Positions 35,125 to 43,015 of a DNA stretch of 64,000 bases are shown one piece after another. The notes under the pieces were generated by a model. It was given only the letters and a program-made list of their open reading frames with translations, did no database searches and had not been told where the DNA came from. Position numbers and translations under genes: made by a program. Position 1 is the stretch's first letter; the number at the start of each line of letters is the position of its first letter. The stretch is from Thalassotalea sp. 1_MG-2023 (GTDB lineage Bacteria > Pseudomonadota > Gammaproteobacteria > Enterobacterales > Alteromonadaceae), in assembly GCF_030546745.1 (NCBI RefSeq), contig NZ_JAUOPD010000015.1, positions 1-64,000 of the forward strand, written 5' to 3'.

Positions 35125-36234
35125 ATGTTTGACGATATTCGCCCCTATAACGATAGTGAAGTTAAAAGCGTAGTACATGCTTTAATTGCAGAACAAGAGT
35201 TTATCGATGCCATAGCTACCTTTTCATTACCTAAAACTTTTTCTACCTTTCCGGCATTTGCTCGACTCATTGTGAAGTTTAAAATAAAACAGAAAGCTCG
35301 TAAATTTAATAATGTAGATGACATTCAACGTTATGTTTCGCGATTTTTAAACGCGTTGGTAAAAAGCACAATCACCTCTCTAACGCATAGTGGTTTAGCT
35401 AACATTCCTACAAACAAGCCATGTTTATTTATTAGTAACCACCGAGACATTGTCTTAGATGTCGCTTTAATTAATTATGTATTACATGATAATAATTGCG
35501 CAACTGTTGAAGCTGCTGTAGGGGATAATTTATTAAGCAAACAATGGGTTGCTGACTTAATGCGGATCAATAAAAGTTTTATTGTTAAACGTAATGAAAA
35601 AACCAAACGCGCTATGCTAACCGCTTCCAAGCAATTATCTGCGTATATACTGCATAGTCTTACTGATAAAAAACAAAATATTTGGATTGCACAAAAAGAA
35701 GGTCGTGCTAAGGATGGTATTGATAAAACAAATGCAGCATTAATCTCAATGTTATTGCTCAATAAGTCCAAAGATCAAAGCATTGCTGACTACCTTGAGC
35801 AATTAAATATTATTCCCGTATCTATTTCTTACGAATTTGATCCCTGTGATCAACATAAAGCGCAAGAATTAGCAAAGATGCAAACAGAAGGCAGCTATGA
35901 GAAACAAGAGCACGAAGACTTACACAGCATTACGCAAGGTATTGTCGGTCATAAAGGTAATGTTCATTTAGCGTTTGGTGAAGCAATACAAGGTGATTAC
36001 CTTGACAGTAAAGCTATTGCAGCAGCGATTGATCAACAAATCATTAGCAATTATCACTTATTTTCCAGTAATCAAAATGCATATGAATACCTAAAATCTG
36101 GTGATATGAACACATTGGATCATCTAGCACATCGTTTTGAAAAACTAAACACTCAAGAAAAATCATTACTGATCCAAATGTACGCGAACCCTGTTATTGC
36201 AAAGGAACGAGAGATTTCATCGCATTCTTCATAA
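35125..36234 (+). CDS. PlsC-like 1-acyl-sn-glycerol-3-phosphate acyltransferase family protein
   Basis: A 369-residue cytoplasmic or membrane-associated acyltransferase. The active-site block is FISNHRDIVLDVALIN (His106, Asp112), one residue longer between His and the final Asp than the usual H-x4-D. The second block WIAQKEGRAKDG (EGR, phosphate binding) and a NIIPVSISYEFDPCD (P-V) strand support the PlsC fold. It lacks clear transmembrane helices. Many relatives are annotated as 1-acyl-glycerol-3-phosphate acyltransferases; the substrate is not proven. Confidence 0.75.
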   Translation: MFDDIRPYNDSEVKSVVHALIAEQEFIDAIATFSLPKTFSTFPAFARLIVKFKIKQKARKFNNVDDIQRYVSRFLNALVKSTITSLTHSGLANIPTNKPCLFISNHRDIVLDVALINYVLHDNNCATVEAAVGDNLLSKQWVADLMRINKSFIVKRNEKTKRAMLTASKQLSAYILHSLTDKKQNIWIAQKEGRAKDGIDKTNAALISMLLLNKSKDQSIADYLEQLNIIPVSISYEFDPCDQHKAQELAKMQTEGSYEKQEHEDLHSITQGIVGHKGNVHLAFGEAIQGDYLDSKAIAAAIDQQIISNYHLFSSNQNAYEYLKSGDMNTLDHLAHRFEKLNTQEKSLLIQMYANPVIAKEREISSHSS

Positions 36235-36272
36235 TGCAATAATCATTTATTTGCGGATTAACGGTTATTTGG

Positions 36273-36584
36273 CTAAAAGAAAAACTTTGCAAGCATAAAA
36301 ATACAACAACTAATGCCAAGCGTTAAATAGATGCTTTTAAACCTGTAGGCACAAAAAATAGCAATGACTCCAGCAAGTAAATACGGATTATTGACTGATA
36401 ATGATAACTGCTCATCCCTAATGAAAATAATAGGTACCCAAATGGCCGTTAGCACCGTTGGCGCACTGTAACTTAGAAAAACTCCAACACGATCGCTTAA
36501 TTTTAACGGTAAACTAGGGTGTATAAAAAGGTATCGAGAGAGAAAAGTAATCATAGCCATCAATACAATAATAAGTAACGTCAT
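36273..36584 (-). CDS. azlD: Branched-chain amino acid export protein, AzlD family
   Basis: A 103-residue membrane protein with three or four hydrophobic helices, the small subunit of an AzlCD exporter (FLSRYLFI, SAPTVLTAIWVPII, YLLAGVIAIFCAYR). The ATG overlaps the azlC stop by four bases, so the pair is coupled. AAGGAAAA precedes it. Confidence 0.88.
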   Translation of the reverse strand: MTLLIIVLMAMITFLSRYLFIHPSLPLKLSDRVGVFLSYSAPTVLTAIWVPIIFIRDEQLSLSVNNPYLLAGVIAIFCAYRFKSIYLTLGISCCIFMLAKFFF

Positions 36585-37303
36585 TTGCTTTTTCCTTGAG
36601 AAACAAGTTGTTGCCTACTTGTATATTGATAGACCGCATAACCAGCAAACATACCACCAAGCGTTGATAAAATAAGCGCCATTTGCCACTGCCATAAATT
36701 AAAAATAATAGCGAGTACGCCTGAAACAAGTACAGCAATAAAAATTGAGAGATTTTTAATTCCTGGAACAACCAAAGCTATAAAGGTAACCGCTATCGCA
36801 AAATCTAATCCTAATTCAGTTAAATCAGGTAAGAAGCTCCCAGCTAACACGCCAATTAGGTTCCATATAAACCAAGTAATATAAAAACTACCGCCAGCTG
36901 ACAAAGCATAATATAAACGATTGCTGTTTTGATAAGCCTGCTTTCGCCCTGAAAACGCAAATAACTCATCAGTGAGTAAAAAACCTAGGGGTAAACGCCA
37001 ACGTTTAGGTAAATGCTTTAGTTTATTTCGTAAGGCAAGTCCGTAAAGAAAGTGTCGTGAACTAATAATAAACGTCGTTAATAATATGGTTGCCAATGAC
37101 GCATTTCCAGCAATTAACTCGATAGAGACTAACTGCACTGCCCCAGCAAAAACAATCAAAGGCATTAACAACGCTTCAAAAATTGTAAAGTCTCGTTGAA
37201 TTGCTAATGAACCACACAATATCCCCCAGGGTAATACCGCTAGGTTCAACGGCATCATGTCTAGCAAACCTTTTAGCAAATACTTTCGTTTGATGTTTCT
37301 CAT
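36581..37303 (-). CDS. azlC: Branched-chain amino acid export protein, AzlC family
   Basis: Large subunit of the exporter, 240 aa with about seven helices. PLNLAVLPWGILCGSLA, FAGAVQLVSIELIA and ISSRHFLYGLALR are AzlC signatures; E. coli YgaZ is the closest known type. Overlaps azlD. A 7-bp inverted repeat at 37323-37340 lies just upstream, between it and the divergent SDR. Confidence 0.9.
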   Translation of the reverse strand: MRNIKRKYLLKGLLDMMPLNLAVLPWGILCGSLAIQRDFTIFEALLMPLIVFAGAVQLVSIELIAGNASLATILLTTFIISSRHFLYGLALRNKLKHLPKRWRLPLGFLLTDELFAFSGRKQAYQNSNRLYYALSAGGSFYITWFIWNLIGVLAGSFLPDLTELGLDFAIAVTFIALVVPGIKNLSIFIAVLVSGVLAIIFNLWQWQMALILSTLGGMFAGYAVYQYTSRQQLVSQGKSK

Positions 37304-37322
37304 TCGTTAACAATGACGTGTT

Positions 37323-37340
37323 TATCATATAGTTATGATA
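37323..37340. promoter_or_regulatory. Possible operator between azlC and the SDR gene
   Basis: TATCATA-TAGT-TATGATA, a perfect dyad of 18 bases in a 71-base divergent gap; TATGAT could also serve as a -10 box on either strand. Confidence 0.35.
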
Positions 37341-37374
37341 CAGTATCTTGACACAAATTAAGTCAATAAAAACT

Positions 37375-38124
37375 ATGAACAACACAATTGCTTTAGTGAC
37401 TGGTGCAAGTAGAGGTATTGGTGCTGCAACAGCAAAAATGTTAGCAAAACAGAATGTTACAGTAATCGTAAATTATTTACGTAATCAACAAGCAGCAGAT
37501 AACGTTGTTGATGAGATATTAGCGAGTGGCGGAAATGCTAAAGCCATTCAAGCCGATGTATCAAAAGAAGGTGACATCAAAGCGCTTTTTGATGAAATTG
37601 ATCTGCTAAATGGTAACCTTACACAATTGGTCAATAATGCAGGGACTTTATTTGAACAATCAAGCATAGAAAATATGACCGCTGAACGCATAAACAAAGT
37701 GTTAAGTATCAATGTCACCAGTTATTTCCTATGTTGCCGCGAAGCCGTTAAGCGTATGTCTACTAAGCACGGTGGTAATGGTGGGGCAATCGTTAATGTA
37801 TCTTCTGCCGCTTCTCGTTTAGGAGCCCCACATGAATATATTGACTACGCAGCAAGTAAAGGTGCCATCGACACATTAACAACAGGTCTCTCATTAGAAG
37901 TAGCTGACGCAGATATACGCGTGAACGGCGTAAGGCCTGGGTTAATTTACACTGACATTCATTCGCAGGGCGGAGAGCCTAATAGAGTTGATAGACTGTC
38001 ACCTAATCTTCCAATGAAGCGTGGTGGCCATGTTGATGAAGTAGCGCATGCTATTTGCTGGTTACTCTCCGAAGAAGCATCATATTGCACCGGAAGCCAG
38101 TTAGATCTAGCAGGTGGTAAATAG
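37375..38124 (+). CDS. SDR family oxidoreductase
   Basis: A 249-residue NAD(P)-dependent short-chain dehydrogenase: TGASRGIG glycine motif (residues 9-16), NNAG, catalytic Ser in VNVSSAASR, Tyr-x-x-x-Lys in YAASKGAID, and a C-terminal YCTGSQLDLAGGK. The start was set at the ATG at 37375 because the upstream TTG at 37348 is part of a TTGACA box. Substrate unknown; possibly 3-oxoacyl-ACP reductase- or sugar-dehydrogenase-like. Confidence 0.88.
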   Translation: MNNTIALVTGASRGIGAATAKMLAKQNVTVIVNYLRNQQAADNVVDEILASGGNAKAIQADVSKEGDIKALFDEIDLLNGNLTQLVNNAGTLFEQSSIENMTAERINKVLSINVTSYFLCCREAVKRMSTKHGGNGGAIVNVSSAASRLGAPHEYIDYAASKGAIDTLTTGLSLEVADADIRVNGVRPGLIYTDIHSQGGEPNRVDRLSPNLPMKRGGHVDEVAHAICWLLSEEASYCTGSQLDLAGGK

Positions 38125-38195
38125 CATAACCATTTGTCTTCGTCTCGAGAAATTATTAGAATAAATTCATTAAACTTGATGTTAATTATCACTGT

Positions 38196-38567
38196 ATGAT
38201 CCGCACAACCACCATAACGCTACCTTCATTTTTACGACGAACAATGCGTGCATTTGCCTTAAAAGCTGAAATCAGAGCTATAGGCTGTCAACTAAACAGG
38301 GTTGGTCGTTCTAGAAACTGGCAATTAACAGGTACCGCTGAGCAACTGAATGATGTGGTATTGTTCATCGAAAACTCAGGAGAAAACTCGTGGCTTTGGC
38401 TCGCAAAAAAATTAAGACTAGAAACCGATAAGCTCAGTCATGAAATTTTATTAGCCATTGCCAAAAAAAATGATGGTATAACCGTCAATGAATTAATGGC
38501 TAAAACAGACTGTACCGTTTTAGAAGCAAGGAAAGTTATCGATGAACTTGAATGGTTAGATGATTAA
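38196..38567 (+). CDS. Small protein, ribosome recycling factor-like family (RRF_GI)
   Basis: A 123-residue basic protein. The N-terminal LPSFLRRTMRAFALKAEIRAIGCQLNRVGRSRNWQLTG recalls the RRF_GI family of Vibrio and Alteromonadales (GC-x-L-x-R-V-x-RSRNWQ). The C-terminal half (ILLAIAKKNDGITVNELMAKTDCTVLEARKVIDELEW) looks like a winged-helix or helix-turn-helix. No experimental function is known to me. Single gene, ended by a strong terminator. Confidence 0.6.
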   Translation: MIRTTTITLPSFLRRTMRAFALKAEIRAIGCQLNRVGRSRNWQLTGTAEQLNDVVLFIENSGENSWLWLAKKLRLETDKLSHEILLAIAKKNDGITVNELMAKTDCTVLEARKVIDELEWLDD

Positions 38568-38602
38568 CCTCACGTAATAACCTTAAAAACAATTACCAGC
38601 GT

Positions 38603-38631
38603 AAAAAAAGCACTCATTGAGTGCTTTTTTT
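38603..38631. terminator. Bidirectional terminator between the RRF_GI-like gene and topA
   Basis: GCACTCA with TGAGTGC, flanked by seven A and seven T, between convergent stop codons. Confidence 0.93.
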
Positions 38632-38653
38632 ATTAACTGACACATTAAAGTGC

Positions 38654-41296
38654 TTATTTTTTCTTGCGTGTCGTTTTTTTCTTCGCTTGGGTTTCTTGCC
38701 ATTTACCGTCTTGATAAGTTGCTGTCCACCCGGTTGCTTTACCGTCAACCTCAGTCATTACATATTGTGACTTATTTTTACGGCTATAGCGTACAACCGC
38801 TAAGTTTCCGTCAGCATCTTTTTCAGGTGCATCAGCTAAATAGTAAAACTTCGGTGAAATACGATCACGAAAACGTTTTAACTCTGCAACTTTTGGCGCA
38901 CGAGTTTCCCTTGACTTAGGAAACGTACTTGCAGCTAAAAAGATACCCGCAGCCCCATCACGTAGTACAAAATGGGCATCTGACTTTTCACAAGGTAACT
39001 CAGGTAATTGCACTGGGTCTTCTTTAGGTGGCGCAGCTTCACCATTAGCTAATAGTTTACGTGTATTTTTACATTCACTATTGGTGCAGTCAAAATATTT
39101 GCCAAATCGACCATTTTTTAATTCCATATCGCTTTGGCATCGATCACATTCTAAAACAGGGCCATCGTATCCCTTAATCTTAAACGTACCTTGCTCGAGT
39201 TCTACACCATCACAAACTGGATTATTACCACATACGTGTAATTTACGCTTTTCATCAATCAAATAACTATCCATGGCGGTATCGCACTTAGGACAGCGAT
39301 GCATCGCACGTAATGCATCTGTTTCTTGATCTTCAGATAATACGCTAACCGCTTCTTCACCTGGCGTTAAATTCATGGTTTTTGTGCAGCGCTCTTTTGG
39401 CGGCAATGCATAGCCAGAACATCCAAGAAACACCCCTGTTGACGCCGTTCTAATGCCCATTTTTCTGCCACAGGTTGGACAATCAATATCCGTTAAAATA
39501 GGCTCGTTAGCACGCATACCACCTTCATCAGTAGGTTTATCTGCTAATTGCAACTGTTGGGTAAAGTTTTTATAAAACTCATCCAATACATCTTTCCAAG
39601 GCAATTTACCTTCGGCAATTTCATCAAGCTCTTTTTCCATTTCAGCGGTAAAGTTATAACTCATTAAGTTATTAAAACTTGCTGAGAGGCTGTCAGTGAC
39701 AATTTCACCCATTTTTTCGGCGTAAAAACGCTTCTTCTCTAAACGTACATAGCCGCGATCTTGTATAGTAGAAATAATAGAGGCATAAGTCGATGGACGG
39801 CCAATAGAACGTTTCTCTAACTCTTTAACTAATGACGCTTCACCAAATCTAGCGGGTGGCTTAGTAAAATGTTGACTAGGATCTAACTTTTCTAGTGTTA
39901 AGTTATCGCGGACTGATAAATCAGGCAAATGTGTATCTTTATCACCTTTTGACAATTGCGGGTGCACTTTGGTCCAACCGTCAAACTGCATTACACGACC
40001 TTTTGCTTTTAAGTCATAATCTGCTGCTGAAATTGTTAAAGTACTTACGGTATAGCGAGCAGCCGTCATTTGACACGCAACAAATTGACGCCAAATTAAC
40101 TCATATAGCTTTTTACAGTCAGCATCTACCCCTTCTAATAATGCAGCTTCTAACTTCACATTAGAAGGACGTATTGCTTCATGCGCTTCTTGCGCATTCG
40201 CTTTACTGCCATATGTGCGAGGGCTTTCAGGCAAGTAGCTATCACCAAATGATTTACGTACGTAATCACGACACATTTCAACGGCATCTTTACTCAAATT
40301 CGTTGAATCTGTACGCATATACGTAATATGGCCCGCTTCATATAGTCGTTGAGCCAAGCTCATGGTGCGTTTAACACCAAAACCAAGACGGGTACTTGCA
40401 GCTTGTTGTAGTGTAGAGGTAATAAAAGGTGCCGAAGGTGAACTTTTCGAAGGTTTATCTTCTCGTTTAGCAACTTGATATGATGCATTTTCTAATGTCG
40501 CAACAGCTTGCATCGCTTGTTGTTCATTAGTCGCACTAAACGTTTTGCCTAAATGATGCGTTACGCCTAATACAAGTTCTTCTTTTTGCTGTGTTTTAGT
40601 GTGTGCATTTATCTCCCAATATTCTTTGGGATTAAAAGCTTTTATCTCACGTTCTTTTTCGACTACAAGTTTAACAGCAACAGATTGTACGCGACCAGCA
40701 GACAAACCTCGGGCAACTTTCTTCCACAATAGTGGGCTAACCATAAAGCCAACAACACGATCTAAAAAACGGCGTGCTTGTTGAGCGTTAACCCCAGGCA
40801 TACTCAAAATACTAGGGGCGGAGAAAGCCTGTTGGATAGCATTTTCAGTAATTTCATTAAACACAACGCGTTTAAACTTACTGTCTTCGCCACCAATAAT
40901 CTCTTTTAAATGCCATGCAATCGCTTCTCCCTCGCGATCCAAATCGGTTGCGAGATAGATGGTATCGGCATTCGCAGCAAGTTTTTGTAACTCACTAACT
41001 ACTTTTTCTTTACCTGGAAGGATTTGATAATCCGCCTTCCAGTCTTTATCTGGGTCAATTCCCATACGGTTGACTAACGCTTGACGGTCTCGTTTCGCCT
41101 TATATTTGGCCTTTTGTTCAGGAGACATTTTTCTTACTTCAGCCGGAGATTTGGTGGCTGCTTTCTTCCCAGTACTACCTGTTGGAAGGTCACGAATATG
41201 ACCGACGCTAGATTTTACGACGAAGTTTTTTCCAAGGTATTTGTTAATTGTCTTGGCTTTAGCCGGTGATTCGACAATTACCAGAGATTTCGACAT
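38654..41296 (-). CDS. topA: DNA topoisomerase I
   Basis: Type IA topoisomerase of 880 aa that removes negative supercoils. TOPRIM domain at the start ([18 protein letters not shown] and [14 protein letters not shown]), catalytic Tyr in [14 protein letters not shown] (about 320), [25 protein letters not shown], then C4 zinc-fingers (CPTCGRKMG...[10 protein letters not shown]...[10 protein letters not shown]...C) and a C-terminal Lys-rich tail, all as in E. coli. AGGATC precedes the ATG. Single gene. Confidence 0.97.
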   Translation of the reverse strand: MSKSLVIVESPAKAKTINKYLGKNFVVKSSVGHIRDLPTGSTGKKAATKSPAEVRKMSPEQKAKYKAKRDRQALVNRMGIDPDKDWKADYQILPGKEKVVSELQKLAANADTIYLATDLDREGEAIAWHLKEIIGGEDSKFKRVVFNEITENAIQQAFSAPSILSMPGVNAQQARRFLDRVVGFMVSPLLWKKVARGLSAGRVQSVAVKLVVEKEREIKAFNPKEYWEINAHTKTQQKEELVLGVTHHLGKTFSATNEQQAMQAVATLENASYQVAKREDKPSKSSPSAPFITSTLQQAASTRLGFGVKRTMSLAQRLYEAGHITYMRTDSTNLSKDAVEMCRDYVRKSFGDSYLPESPRTYGSKANAQEAHEAIRPSNVKLEAALLEGVDADCKKLYELIWRQFVACQMTAARYTVSTLTISAADYDLKAKGRVMQFDGWTKVHPQLSKGDKDTHLPDLSVRDNLTLEKLDPSQHFTKPPARFGEASLVKELEKRSIGRPSTYASIISTIQDRGYVRLEKKRFYAEKMGEIVTDSLSASFNNLMSYNFTAEMEKELDEIAEGKLPWKDVLDEFYKNFTQQLQLADKPTDEGGMRANEPILTDIDCPTCGRKMGIRTASTGVFLGCSGYALPPKERCTKTMNLTPGEEAVSVLSEDQETDALRAMHRCPKCDTAMDSYLIDEKRKLHVCGNNPVCDGVELEQGTFKIKGYDGPVLECDRCQSDMELKNGRFGKYFDCTNSECKNTRKLLANGEAAPPKEDPVQLPELPCEKSDAHFVLRDGAAGIFLAASTFPKSRETRAPKVAELKRFRDRISPKFYYLADAPEKDADGNLAVVRYSRKNKSQYVMTEVDGKATGWTATYQDGKWQETQAKKKTTRKKK

Positions 41297-41848
41297 AGTC
41301 TATTTGATCCTACATGTGCTGACGTAACGCGTCAGATATCGTTGCGCTAGCTTGACGTATTTAACTGATTGGTTTGCGAGCGAATTTTAACCAATTACAG
41401 CGCTAATTTTGAAAACAATATTTATAAATTTACAAATTACTATTAGATATATCTGTAAATAAGCAAGCTTACAAGCAATAATTTTTTAGATTAACCTATC
41501 ACGACGATTGCTTTATAATGCTAGCGTGAGAAAATTGGCGTAATCATAGTAGAGTTTTCGCCGAATGATAAGCGTTAATCCGCTAAATTTTTCACTAATA
41601 CCAATTCGCATAGAGATTAAGTCAGCTCAGAGCGATGTCAGAGGTGGGAGAATAAGCGAAACGTGTGCAGGTATAGTTGTTCTACATCAAACACGTTTTG
41701 CGCAATTATCGCGCCTCTAAAGCGTTTAATTCTCGCTGAATGACCGAATATTTATGCGAATTGGTATAAATTATAACTACAATAAATAATTAACCATCAA
41801 TGAAACCTCACACGTGGTAATTCCCACGCTTAACATTAGAGATTTTTT
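41297..41848. other. Intergenic region topA/arginase-like gene
   Basis: A 552-base divergent gap without any credible gene. A MITE-like element occupies 41598-41767 (separate entry). The left third (41297-41520) is AT-rich and should contain the topA promoter. Confidence 0.6.
41598..41767. mobile_element. MITE-like element with 15-bp terminal inverted repeats
   Basis: Perfect terminal repeats ATACCAATTCGCATA (41598-41612) and TATGCGAATTGGTAT (41753-41767) bound 170 bases without coding capacity. The interior has GCG-rich segments with partial complementarity (GAGAATAAGCG near 41650, CGCGCCTCTAAAGCG near 41710). A TA flank on each side may be the duplicated target. No transposase is present, so it would need one elsewhere in the genome. 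Confidence 0.68.
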
Positions 41849-42952
41849 ATGACAACGCATGCCGCATTTTTACAGAAGATACAACAAAGTTTATGTCCTC
41901 CAGGAAATGGAGTTTTCACGGTTAATACTGCAAAGGAGCGCAAAGAACAACTTCATCAAAAGTTATTCGGCACTACCGAAAACATTGAACAAAAATGGCA
42001 AGAAAGTTTACAAGGCCTCACAACAGCAAGCAAAGCTGTTGTACTTGGCATTGCATCTGATTGTGGCGGTGGCATTTTACGAGGTGCAAACTGGGGGCCA
42101 TTATTTGTTCGTTCAGCGTTACTTGAACATCATCCAGAGTCGGTGAGTTTTGATTTGGGTGATGTGCGTGTGATACCTCACCTGTTGCACGATAAATATT
42201 TAAATGAAGGGACTATTACAAGTTGTCGTAAAGCGCTTTACAATGACGAACACAGCCCATTAGCGGTAAGTCCGTTAACGATCACCGAAGATGTTTTACA
42301 TGATTTTTACACCCTATATCCTGAAAAAGGTATTTTTGGTATCGGTGGTGATCATTCAAACAGTTACCCTTTAACCAAAGCGTATTTGCAAGCGAAGAAA
42401 AAACAAGGTAAACGTGCCGCAATTATTCACTTTGACGCGCATACCGATTTACTCGTAGAAAGGCTTGGTATCGATTTATGTTTTGGTTCATGGTGTACGC
42501 ACATACTTAATGATTTACATGATCCTAGCCACCTTATTCAATTAGGTATACGCTCTAGCGGCAAACCAAAGTCACATTGGGAATCTACCTTTGGTGTACA
42601 ACAACATTGGGCACATGAAATTATTGAACGTGGTGTTGATGCAGTACTTGCAGATATTATTTCGCACCTTAAATCAGAAAACATAGAAGAGCTTTATGTA
42701 AGTTTTGATATTGACGCGTTAGATCAATCATTTGCAGCAGCGACAGGTACACCAGAACCTGATGGTTTATCGCCTGAACAAGCAATTAACATATTAACAA
42801 CGCTTGCAGAGCAGTTTGCAGTTACGGGGGCAGATATGATGGAAATTGCCCCCTTTACTGATAGTACAGGGCAAGGCAATGCCAGTGCACAAACAACTTT
42901 AAAACATGGCGCAGATATTTCAGCGGTTTTAATTGAAGCAATGGGCCGATAG
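41849..42952 (+). CDS. Arginase/agmatinase family ureohydrolase (formimidoylglutamase-like)
   Basis: A 367-residue binuclear manganese hydrolase. Metal ligands: His169 (GGDHSNS), Asp196, His198 and Asp200 (FDAHTD), and the pair in SFDIDALD (about 292-294). The end GTPEPDGLSPEQAINIL is also canonical. The long N-terminal extension (about 60 residues) and divergence from true arginases make the substrate uncertain: agmatine, formiminoglutamate or another guanidine compound. No hut genes are nearby. Confidence 0.82.
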   Translation: MTTHAAFLQKIQQSLCPPGNGVFTVNTAKERKEQLHQKLFGTTENIEQKWQESLQGLTTASKAVVLGIASDCGGGILRGANWGPLFVRSALLEHHPESVSFDLGDVRVIPHLLHDKYLNEGTITSCRKALYNDEHSPLAVSPLTITEDVLHDFYTLYPEKGIFGIGGDHSNSYPLTKAYLQAKKKQGKRAAIIHFDAHTDLLVERLGIDLCFGSWCTHILNDLHDPSHLIQLGIRSSGKPKSHWESTFGVQQHWAHEIIERGVDAVLADIISHLKSENIEELYVSFDIDALDQSFAAATGTPEPDGLSPEQAINILTTLAEQFAVTGADMMEIAPFTDSTGQGNASAQTTLKHGADISAVLIEAMGR

Positions 42953-42971
42953 CGAGCCGTAGTAAAGCCCA

Positions 42972-42999
42972 TAAAAAAAGCCGCAGTGCGGCTTTTTTT
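42972..42999. terminator. Bidirectional terminator
   Basis: GCCGCA with TGCGGC, flanked by seven A and eight T, between the convergent arginase-like and Ig-like genes. Confidence 0.93.
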
Positions 43000-43015
43000 T
43001 ATACTTGCTTATTTT

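Noticed and set aside
37348-37374. Upstream TTG start for the SDR gene
   Set aside because: TTGACA here looks like a -35 element, and the SDR fold begins normally at the ATG at 37375.
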